Shown here piece after piece: positions 13,001 to 23,027 of a stretch of DNA of 64,000 bases. The notes under the pieces were generated by a model. That model saw nothing but the letters and a program-made list of their open reading frames with translations. It ran no database searches and was not told the origin of the DNA. Both the position numbers and the translations under genes were made by a program. The DNA is taken from positions 16,188,821-16,252,820 of the forward strand of contig NC_092578.1 of NCBI RefSeq assembly GCF_037975245.1. The letters are read 5' to 3'. Source of the stretch: Apostichopus japonicus. Lineage: Eukaryota; Echinodermata; Holothuroidea; Aspidochirotida; Stichopodidae. The number at the start of each line of letters is the position of its first letter. Positions within the stretch are counted from its first letter, which is position 1.

Positions 13001-14143
13001 TTGGACTTCCCCCTGAATTTCGGCGGAAAAATTACTGGTCATTCATTTCTCTCTTGATCTGTCAAAAAGGAATAACCGGTGGAGTAAGTCACACTGTCGT
13101 AAATAAACAAACTGGAGAAGGCGACACGGACTGTATATCAATAGCTTCCACTCCACTAGAAGATCAACCAATCACATCGCAGGTAGCTTCCTATGACTAC
13201 TTTGAAGAAGAAGAAGATGAAAGTACGAACAAAAAGAGGAAAAGGAAGAATAAATCATCGAGAAATCTTCCTAGAACAGAAATGATTGTAAGCAATCACA
13301 AGGAGGAGGAGGAAATCGATGCTAGTCAGGATAAAAATATAAAGAATGTCGAGACTTTAGGTGGTAAAGCAGGCAAGTCAAAGACAACTATGGAGCCTGT
13401 CGAGGAGTTAGTGTTTGATGGGGTGGAGTCATGTAGCTGGACTCAGAGACAACAGAAGGTCCTGGAGAAAGCCCTACAAGTGTACCCCAAAGGAACCCCC
13501 GAAAGGTGGGACAAGATAGCATCATCTGTACCCGGGAAGAAAAAGGTATGTCAGAATGATTTAGTTTTTACATTTTATTATCTGATTTAGTATGAAAATT
13601 GTGCACAAATTGAACTAAACTAAAACTGAAAAAGGTGCATTAAATGTAACACTGTGAATGAGTTTATGAATTGGTATTCAAGACTGTCTTTATTAATTTG
13701 ATGTAAAGATGATTTTAGAAAGGATAATTTGGGTTGAGTTTTTTTTTTCAATAGTTATTTGTAAGTTTTTGTATTCCCTTTCTGTTTTCCATGCAGTTTT
13801 GTGTTTTGAAGGGATCTTATGGTGTTTTTAGAACTGTACAATAAGGTATTATACGGTAACAATCTTTGAAAAGTACATGATTGGTCTCAGTAGGACAACC
13901 TAAAAATTCCTCTGTAGAATGTAATTTTGTGGGTTCCAACCTCACTTTGGTGTTAAAGACCCACATGCCCCACTTGCAACTCACCACTTCTTCTTGCCCA
14001 CTTCCAGGCATATTTCGGAGACTGAACTCTTTCCATAATTATATGTCAATTTTCCTCTATTCGTCATATAGGAGGAATGCATCGTAAGATATAAAGAACT
14101 GGTGGAAATTGTACGAAGGAAGAAGCAAGCATCGGAGAAATGA
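7014..14143 (+). CDS. DNAJC1: DNAJC1, ER-membrane J protein with two SANT domains
   Basis: Nine coding exons: 7014-7217, 8029-8130, 8749-8795, 9624-9795, 10661-11092, 11199-11318, 11949-12015, 13070-13545 and 14072-14143. All phases agree and the product has 563 residues, close to the human protein (554). Residues about 24-41 form a hydrophobic signal or anchor; the J domain follows (about 59-118) with the HPD triad at 87-89 that stimulates Hsp70 ATPase. Then comes the family block GLPDWRQPVFYYRRVRKM and a membrane span at about 147-168. An acidic/basic linker leads to SANT1 (about 320-359, WTQEEVKLL) and SANT2 (about 502-553, SWTQRQQKVLEKAL with CIVRYKELVEIV across the last intron). In mammals this protein (MTJ1) places its J domain in the ER lumen to work with BiP, with the SANT part facing the cytosol. 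The first ATG, at 7014, directly precedes the hydrophobic segment. It is convergent with MLLT10. Confidence 0.97.
8202..8544. mobile_element. TTAA-flanked MITE in DNAJC1 intron 2
   Basis: The two ends are inverted copies: the left begins TTAAAGG and continues TTGAAGACTCGC, and the right, read in reverse, begins TTAAAGG and continues TGTGAAGACTCGC. The TTAA at each border (8202-8205, 8541-8544) fits a TTAA target-site duplication, as in piggyBac-type transposition. The 343-bp interior has no transposase reading frame, so it is non-autonomous. Confidence 0.72.
8943..9312 (-). mobile_element. 5'-truncated LINE fragment (C-terminal end of a reverse-transcriptase ORF)
   Basis: The minus strand reads through a stretch typical of the end of CR1/L2/jockey-class ORF2 proteins: VQRKGARFVKNEY, then MTDLQWQPLYIRRKINRL, a segment with PIPSYIKKPARTTR, and TDDYKYSFFSRTITD-SLPPELI. 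Only the last 120 or so codons remain; the reverse-transcriptase core is absent. It lies antisense in DNAJC1 intron 3 and does not interrupt an exon. Confidence 0.8.
12500..12960. repeat. Degenerate tandem repeat, about 145-bp unit, DNAJC1 intron 7
   Basis: The words CATCATGTTGTAAGCTG (12581, 12725), TTAGGACTTGTC, CTTGATAATGGAA and TTTTACATGGCTTTGT recur with a spacing of about 140-146 bp across roughly three copies, the last one diverged. Nothing coding is seen. The remainder of the 1-kb intron (12016-13069) shows no other feature. Confidence 0.75.
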
Positions 14144-16132
14144 ACAGTCTTGGAATACAGAGGATTTCAAAATATCAACAGAACAAACGATATCAGGCAC
14201 ATTAATTTCATATTTTTTTTAATATGTTTTTTAATTATCTATCTCCATTTTTTTTCTTCCGGAAACTTTTTGGCTCAACATTTGTTTACTTTTGGCTAAT
14301 CACAGTGTGCTAATTTGGCCTTAGCATCTCATTATATTTATTCATCTATATTACATGACTTGAAGTAAAGGAAGAGTATAGAATAGCGTTATACTTAGTA
14401 ATGAAAGAGATTGAAAATGATAGGGACTTGTTGCCTTAATTTGAAAACCTCTCTGAATTAATTGTGAATTGTCCAAATTCTAAATTCATATGTTCAAAAT
14501 AATCGATCAGATGATAAAATTTTCTTTCCATTTATACAAGTGCACATCACTGTGATATCCATATGCAGTGCATTTACATTACAGATATGGATTTATGTGT
14601 TCAAATAATAACGTTGCCATACTTTCTTCAGTACACGATATAGATGTTTGCACCATCATTATTGACATTAGGGGTTAGTATCTACAGAGTATGTTTTATT
14701 ATCGGTGGGTGAAATTTTGAGTACAACTCAAGTGTTGATGCTATTTTTGTCCCTATTTAAATAATTCAAGGCCTTTTCTACAAATTCAGGAATATATCCC
14801 GGGATGCTTGTAACGATCCATGCATTCAAGGAACAGTACATATATATGTGTGGACATATTCTTTAACCAAGGAATGGTATGTGAAATCTGGATACTGTCC
14901 ACAAAGATGGAGACACATGGTCACCTTTATCTTACCAACGATGTATGCCACATATGCAACCCAAGTAACACCCTCCTTAATATTCCAAAATAGTAATTGC
15001 AGATTTACTCACCGATTGGAAACAGAAAGCAATTTATTTTTTGTATTGTAGCAGTTTAATGTATGAATATGAGCTCAACTATGCTTTATAGTGCAACGAA
15101 TGGCTTTGTTGATATAACGTGCAATTTTATTTATTTGTTTTCGTTGTTTCAGGATTTCCTTTAGGAAACTATAATTCCATCCGAGTAATTTTCTTGTCGT
15201 TTTATGAACGATTTCTTTGGTGATTGCTATAGTCACTTGGTACAAGGCAAGGCAAAATTTAAACAGGTGTAGACAACAGCTACATTTGCATTGTAACTTC
15301 TCTCACCATGAAATAAACTTGAACAGGATTATAAATTATTATTCTTCTTCCGCTAGTATTATCATGGATAATTTTAATCGTGTAAAGGTCTGTAATACTT
15401 ATCAACATTTAGCCTAGACCAGGGATTTTGAATTAACTTTCCACGAGGGCCAGTGAGAACCGTTGGTCCGGATTGAGTGCCTAGATGGAGCAATGTGCAG
15501 GGTAGGCCATTAGAGTGCTTGAGGTCAAGTCTAAGGCCATGTGGTCCTGCAAAACCTGATAATTGTAATATTATGAGACAAAAACATCTCTTACATATCA
15601 GATTGAAGTCTTTCACAGGCCATATCTGGCCTGTTGGTTGCTTAATACATAGCAGTTTTACCTAGCCTGCTTTGCATATACTGATCTGGACAGAGATTGC
15701 TATTGATCTACCCTGCTGCAGCTAATTACAAGTAAACCATTGCTCCTAATTGGCTGAGTTAAAATACTTGATAAGTTTCATACAGGATACTGTAGTGTTT
15801 AGATTTTAGTTTAGCAAGTCTGGCCGGTTGCTGAATGTGGTTATATGGAATACACAGCTTCAGTTGAGTAAAGTTAATCCCCGTTTTTTGGGGGGGTTAA
15901 ATGTTAGGGTCGACAAATAAGTGGCATATTGGGCTCAAAGACATTAATCAAGGTCAAAAGTATGTTCATACTGTGGTTGTTTTATACTTATTTCAATGAA
16001 AACTATCACAATATTGAAATATTTTTTTCATGAAGTGAGGCTAACATGGTACCAGATTCCCTGCGAGTTAGTTTGGTTGTTTTGCTATACTCTTGCCAGG
16101 AAGGTAGCACAAATCAACTGTTTATAGTGTTT

Positions 16133-16267
16133 GTCTATACAAGTGTATAAATAGACATATGCACAGTATTGAACATAAATCACTGTAGTTGACAGGAAAT
16201 ATGTCTATACAAGTGTGATAAACATATGCACAGTATTGAACATAAATCACTGTAGTTGACAGGAAAT
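16133..16267. repeat. 67-bp direct duplication
   Basis: Two adjacent copies begin GTCTATACAAGTGT and end GTTGACAGGAAAT (about 16133-16199 and 16203-16267). The copies differ by a small indel near TAAATAGAC/GATAAAC. The repeat is intergenic. Confidence 0.85.
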
Positions 16268-16766
16268 GTAATAAAAGGGTACAGGGCTTTAAGGACACTC
16301 ATATCAAATTTGTTAACTTGTTTGTATTTATTATATATTTTTTTTATGCCTTTACAAATTTATATGAAAAATATATAAGAAAACATGTTTCCCTTTGATT
16401 CATTCGTATTGGGTCCCTAAACCCTCGACTATACATCAGTACAAAGCCAAAACAACAGAGAAAGATGTTACTGAAGACCATGTAGGATGATGTAGGCATT
16501 CTCTTATGGTTTATATTAAAGATATTTCATTATTATTATAATTGATTAGTTTTAAGACTTTCAGATGAGGGATTAAAACTTACTTCACTAGGAAAATTCA
16601 TCACAAGAATTAAATTTTGATTTTAAAGATGATACATTTCTGATCAGTTCTGCATTGCCTTCTTTTTTTAGACCAGAGAGTATGCTTATGTTGATGACAT
16701 TTTGAACATGATACTTCAAAGAAATAGATGTGCTCTGGAAATATATCAGGTTTCTATTTTCTCCAC

Positions 16767-17018
16767 TTAAAGAGTAGTCTGTATAGGCCCCAAATTATAG
16801 CATGCTATAATTGCTAGAAGTTTTTTTCAAAAAGTACCTTCCTTGAGGTTTTTACTCTCCAAATTATTCTCAGACATTCTAAATGAACACTCAAGATGTT
16901 GAATGTCCCAGTGAGGTAAATTTCCTCCAGGGTGATAACAAAATAGTTTAAGAATTTTGACCAAAGGTGACCATGTTTGAAAATCTGGCTTATTGGAGCC
17001 AATACAGCATACCTTTAA
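16767..17018. mobile_element. TTAA-flanked MITE, copy A of the GCATGCTAT family
   Basis: The left end reads TTAAAGAGTAG and then TCTGTATAGGCCCC and TTATAGCATGCTAT. The right end is the inverse (GGAGCCAATACAGC then ATACCTTTAA). TTAA borders sit at 16767-16770 and 17015-17018. The outer sequence is shared with the element at 63258-63608, so this is one dispersed family. It has no coding capacity. Confidence 0.7.
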
Positions 17019-18429
17019 TGTGTTCCAGTTTGTATGTGTGTGTGAGGGTTTGATGAGGAAAAAGGGGTGGTGGTGGGGGGGGGGCCAGGAATGTTGCACA
17101 TGCTAAGGTAAGAAGGCATAAATCTCCCGGTGAAGTGCACCATTTATATGGCTATAGAAAGTTCTTGATAAAACCAGTTTATCATCAAATAAGATAAGTG
17201 GCCTTTGTCCACACAGATGATATCCGGCTTAATATAGCACTACTATGAAATAACAAAAACATCTTAAATGATATGTTAAGTAAACACAATATTTCATCAA
17301 CAATTGTATTTCATATTGTACACGTTTGTATAAAACACTAAAATCATAGATCTAAAATGACCGCAAAATTTCTGACCAGTCAACATTTTTTTTTTTTTTT
17401 TTTTTTAGCAACCATTTGGTCATTCATGATACATATTTATGCATCATAATACTGTCAAAAAACTTTCAACAATGCAACAAAAATTAAATTAAAATTAGTT
17501 GAGTGAAAACTTAAAACGCGACATGCTTAAACTCATCGCAACGACCAGCTGATAATCTACTAGAATTGTCAGCTTACTGAACATACATTAATAACTATTA
17601 TTTCAAAGATAGGCAATGACCAAAGGGAGAAATATTTTAACTGGGATAAGGGGTCCTGCCCCTTGCAAACCGTTTTCATTTTGCAGCTCACAGAATGTAA
17701 TTTACATATTTGTTTCTGACTTAAATGAAACTTTCGAGCATAATTTAGCAATCTTTGATGGTCCACAAAAGTGTCAACAGACTAGATTCTTTACTAGTAC
17801 TTTGTTTATATTCAACTGACCTTTGGTAATGCCGTACCTGGTTGAATTACATCCATTAATCATTCATTAGTACCAAAACAAACAAGCTATCTTGTCTGTT
17901 TGTTATAAATAAAATGATGACATTCAATAATCACTTTAATACATACTGTAAATCTGAGGACTTGGCTCTAGTACCAGTGGAAGACTTCAGTCTTGTAAAC
18001 TCATTCAGATATTTTATCATTTGATTTGAAAATCCAGAAGGAAGTATTAAACATCCAACCCTGTTACAGTATAAACTTGGGAAGTCATTAGAAATGAAAA
18101 GAAAAAAAATGAGACATTTTTGGAATACCATCATTCAAGGACGTTAAAGATAATTAAACGGCTGAAAAGTAAACAACTAAAGTAAAGAACATAAAAAAGG
18201 CCTTCAGCTGGATTTAGGGTCATGGTTAGAAATGTTTCAGGTTAAAGAAGATGGATTGAAATATCTAGCATGCTTGGGTATTTGCATGCAAAAATGATGG
18301 AAAAAACTTCCTATCTAATACTGGAAGGAGCAACCAAACCTGACGATCATCATGAGATGGATCTTTGTGATCAACAACTCACCTAAAAATATGTCACAAA
18401 TATATTGCTCTGTATGGGAGATGAGTCGT

Positions 18430-18965
18430 ATCCACCCCTTCCCCCCCCCCCTCCCCTCCTACCAAGAAATAAGAAAGAAAGCAAATGATATTCTTTGCTG
18501 TTTTAACAAAGTTGAAAACCATTTAAAACTCAAGCATATGAAGGGTTGATGATGTCACGTTTAGACTTGTTCAAGTCTTCAGTCATGTGTGCAGGGAATT
18601 ATTTAAAACTATTTTATCCACCCCTTCCCCCACCCCCCTCCCACCAAGGGAAAAGAAAGATAGAAAATAATATTCTTTTGCTGTTTAAACTAAGTTGAAA
18701 ACCATTTTAAACTCAAGCATATGCGGGATGATGATGTCACTTTGGACTTGTTCAAGTCTTCAGTCATGTATGCAGGGAAACTTGCAGGGAAAACTATGTT
18801 GTCCATCCCCCCCCACCAAGGAAAAAGAAAGAAAGAAATGATATTCTTTTGCTTTTTAAACTAAGTTGTGTGCAGTGTGTGCATGGAAAACTATGTTATC
18901 CCCCCCCCCAAGAAGAAAGAAAGATATAAAATGATATTCTTTTGCTGTTTAAACTAAGTTGTTCA
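18430..18965. repeat. Degenerate tandem repeat, about 180-bp unit with C-tracts
   Basis: A C-rich tract, an A/G stretch (AAGAAAGAAA), the word GATATTCTTTTGCTG and the word CAAGTCTTCAGTCATGT recur in this order about four times (for example at 18571 and 18752). Later copies are shortened. Its position fits downstream MLLT10 3' flank. Confidence 0.75.
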
Positions 18966-20814
18966 ACGTCAGTATTTTTATCACATACCCCAAATGATGA
19001 TGGTCGGGTTTGCTTCTCCTTCAACTAAGGAAAAGGAAAACAACTGAGTTTTGATTAAAAACAAAGCAAATTATTCTAAGTGTTATGCAAAAACAAATTT
19101 ATGATCCATGACATTACCTTTTAATGATGTTGATATTTGCCAAAATAAGAGGGCAAAATAAAAGAAAAATTAAATACCAATTTGAAAGTATAATACGTAA
19201 CAAATGTTTTTTGTAACATTCACTATTACAACAATAAAAAGTATTTATATCACAAGTTGCTACATCCAACAGCTGATTGGTCAATTTTGATGTTTGCAGC
19301 AAGTCAAAAGGCATAAGTCAATTAACTTTAATATTACAATCTGAGAACTTGATTTTTACCCTTTATATCGTTTTTACTTAATCCACAGATTCACAACGGA
19401 AAGTGATTGCACAATTCACTGTACACGAACAAAAGACTGAACTGCGTATCAAATAAATCTGACCTTTCTCAAAGTATCGGTCCAATATGAAGCATTCGAG
19501 TCGACATGAATTTTCATATAAAAAAAAAGATGTATGATGTTTAAATTTGTTTTCTGTACAGGATCGGTAAAAAGGAGAGAAAAGAGTAACAACATACGAA
19601 GCCATATGTCTGGTATAATACAAAAAAAATGAAAATGTTTAGAACCCTTTATAGACAAAAAGAGTAGTAAATTACAACAATGTACAGCAATTCATACAAT
19701 TATAAAAATTTACTTTGGTCGTCTGTGCCAAAGGCCGAAACAAAAAGTGACCTGAAATAGTCAAAGAACAGAGAAAAACACTGCCCTCGTTTTTAAGCGA
19801 AAAGTGAAACCACGGAGAAGAATGGCATCTTTGCAATATCACGCAGGGAAAAGGGTTGCTAAAATTTTGGACACTTAAGTGAGATTACTCGGGTCGAGTC
19901 CAGTCATTACCAGTGATCTTCCTGACCCGCAGTGAATGATCGACTCAATTCGCTGTGTTACCTCTACGGTTAAAAAAAAAACTTATCAAACCTATTTTCG
20001 AGTTGGTTCTGTAAATACTCAGAGATATAGTACCTTTATACAAAACTTGTGAACAACACATCTCTTCCTGTGAGAGTAGAATGGTACCAGACATCATGGG
20101 TGCTTTCAGAATTTCTTCATATTTTTTTCTTCTTTTTTTATGCAATGTCAGAAGTTGCTTCCAAATATACCTCGACTAAACTAAAGCATGTCCATGATTC
20201 CAATAGGCACATGATTGTGTTTTAAATGCTGGTCAGGTCATGTAATACAAAAGCTCATATAAGAACAGCAGCAGAGGGGAATGATTCTTTGACTACGGTT
20301 GGAGAAATTAATTGGGGCAAAAACCGGCTGATCTATACTTTGAACCAACTATACATAAACTACACAAAGGAGAAATATATACCAATTTAATTTGAAATGA
20401 ATAAATATATCTAATAGTTAATATTAACTATGTTCTGTAACAATTCTGCATGCATTTCATAACTTATTCACTTGCTAAGTACCAGTTCGAAACAAGGTTT
20501 AAACTTGTTTCATACCTCGATGTAAATGCTTTAAGCGTTTTAAGTACAAGGATTTACTCAATTACTGAAATTTTCATAGTTAAACTATTGCCACAACATG
20601 AAATAAATCATAGCCAATCTAGCCGATCATATGATGTCAAAAGGGTGGCACAAGTTATGCAGCATTTTACGTGGAAATGGTCGCAAAACCTGACCCTGTT
20701 TCTTATGTTTGACCTTTCAAGATCATCAGTATTGCCATAAAATATGCCAGAGAGCCAATAAATGGTCAGTCGTGTGAAGACATCAGTGACCGTTTTACAT
20801 CCACCGTCAAAACA

Positions 20815-21200
20815 TATCTCTTCGGTGAGACATTTGGTCTTCTGGCTGAGACAATTAATGGTCTACCTGAAACATGATTATCCCACTGAGACATTTAACG
20901 GTCTGAGACATTTATTTCTCTGACTGAGACATTGAACTGAGACATTAAACTATCTACCTAAGACATTTAATTGTCTGACCGAGATGTTTAATTATCCGAC
21001 TGAGGCATCTATCTACCTTTTATAGTCTACCTAAAACATTTGTCTACCTGAGACAATTGATTATCTACCTATGACGTTAATTGTCCGACTGAGACATATA
21101 GTTTTCTACCTAAGACATTTTATTATCTACCTGAGACATTTTAACTTTCTACCTAAGACATTTACTGTCTGACTGAGACAATTAACTCTCCAACTAAGAC
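20815..21200. repeat. Short-unit minisatellite built on TGAGACATTTAA
   Basis: About fifteen or more degenerate copies of a roughly 22-25-bp unit combine GAGACATTTAA or AAGACATTT with TGTCTGACTGA or TATCTACCT. Spacing and sequence drift along the array, as in an old minisatellite. No reading frame is conserved across it. Confidence 0.85.
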
Positions 21201-22865
21201 TTGAACAACTGAACATTCCAGATAAGAGCATATGAACCACCAGAAAAGAAGGAAACTATGAGCAATTTTAGCAAACTACACTGGAAGCCAAGACTGCTGA
21301 ACTTTTGAGAGAAAGACATCGTGCCCGAAAACAAATCAACATCACTCTGCTTCACCCAAAATCAACATAGAATGATAGGAACACACATACACTTCTGGTC
21401 TTCAATTGAAATCGGTAAATATTTCATAAAATGTGTGGGACACAAAAAGTCTCACCCCTTTCAAGAAACTGTACATAACTTGCTACATAAGGAGCGGCCA
21501 TAGCATTATTTATTACCACACAGCCTTCTTAGATTGAAACACCAATAACATGTGAGTATTTTCTGGCTTAGGTAGAAATATGACAGCATACGATGCAATG
21601 CAAAATAGTAAATACAACATAAAGAAACCATCGTGTTAACTTTGTCCTTCACCTACCCCCACCATCCCCTTCAACCCCCCCCCCCCAAATAAATCGATTT
21701 ATGCTAATCATTAGTTGCCAACTGCCATGTTTTATCATTTTTTCAAATTATCTACTCTTTTTGAGAAACGCAGGTAAAATAATTTTTAAAGGTGTCCAAA
21801 GAGTGTGAACTGTAATGAAACCTGTAATCAATTTTGTTCTGAGATTTAGTCACGGTACAAAACTAGTTTTCAATCTTAATTGTTGCTGGAATTTTTTTGT
21901 GTAAAGGCAGTTCGTTATTTCAGTCCACACGGGTACTTCACTGAGGAGAGATGCTTATTTTATGTTTTCGTAACATTATTGTTCACTTTTCAATAGAATT
22001 AAATATATACTCAAATGAAACAGGAAATATTTCTACAGTTGTTATACTTATTATAATTATTTACACATTGTTTAAATTTCAACAACAAAAATTATCTACA
22101 TTGTTAAAATATCTCCTTTGTTTGTTTTTTTTCTTTTCTTTTCTTGTTTTTCCCTTTCTTCTTCTTCTTGTGTTTCTTATGATGGAAGCAATTTCTCAAA
22201 GCCTCAAGTTTTTTACTTGCACTGTAAAATTTGATCATAAACTGGTAAATTATCTGGATTTTTTTTGTGTTTTTCTTATTCGTTTGAAAAGATGTGGAAG
22301 AAATTCATTGAAGCAGAATTTTTTTTTTGTCTGGACAAGTTTTCTAAAGAAGTGTGAATGAAGGAATCCATTAAACAATTTGGAGGGGGGAAGTGGGGAG
22401 AATTGTTATATCTGTGTCTTAAGTCGCACACTGCATCATACCATGAAAATTTCTCTGTGTTATTTCCTATGAAGTTATAATGATAACCAGCAATATCTGA
22501 GACACAGAAGAACTGATTTATTTTTGAGACAGGGAGAGAATAGACACAACCCTTATATTTGTTAATTACAGCTTTGTGGATTTCGACTTTTACCCGTCTT
22601 ATTATATGGTATTACCACAGACCTTTTCCTACTGTTGCATCTTAATTTTTTTGATATAAACCAATAATCCAGTAGCATAAATTTTGGACTCAATGAGTGA
22701 CACTGTTTAAGCCTGTACAGTTCATTGTTGTTTAATTCACCTTGGCGTAAGTGGTTGCAATCCAACGGGTGAATCAACAAAGGTATATGAAAAAGTGTCC
22801 CGGAACAGATGCTATACAAAGAAAACCGATCATATACCCCTGCAAGTTGGAGTAAGATTCTAAAA

Positions 22866-22871
22866 TTTATT
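22866..22871 (-). terminator. MLLT10: Candidate MLLT10 poly(A) signal
   Basis: AATAAA on the minus strand about 150 nt downstream of the MLLT10 stop codon (23018). A second AATAAA lies at 22522-22517. Which one is used cannot be told from sequence. Confidence 0.4.
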
Positions 22872-22969
22872 ACCTTGTGAAATTACCACCAAAATGTTTC
22901 TTAAACTTGATTGAAAGGTTTCCAAAAGAAATGTCCAATAATGTGCAGAATTTGAAGTCATTCAAACAG

Positions 22970-23027
22970 TCTGTTGTTAAAAGCTCTGTTAGCTCTTGTC
23001 TGTTGTTAAAAGCTCTGTTAGCTCTTG
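22970..23027. repeat. 29-bp tandem duplication over the MLLT10 stop codon
   Basis: Two exact copies (22970-22998 and 22999-23027) carry TTAAAAGCTCTGTTAGC. Read on minus, the first copy in transcript order contains the stop TAA (23020-23018); the second lies in the 3' UTR. Confidence 0.92.

Larger units (their letters stand above)
14144..23017. other. Convergent intergenic region between DNAJC1 and MLLT10
   Basis: This 8.9-kb stretch lies between the two stop codons and holds both 3' UTRs. Candidate poly(A) signals are AATAAA at 15312 and 16270 on plus for DNAJC1 and AATAAA at 22871-22866 and 22522-22517 on minus for MLLT10. Repeats listed separately occupy parts of 16.1-21.2 kb. The open frames here are short, lack splice context and match no family I know, so I see no further gene. 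Confidence 0.7.

Noticed and set aside
20450-20740. 96-codon plus-strand ORF between DNAJC1 and MLLT10
   Set aside because: No known domain, no conserved motif and ordinary AT-rich composition; chance ORF.
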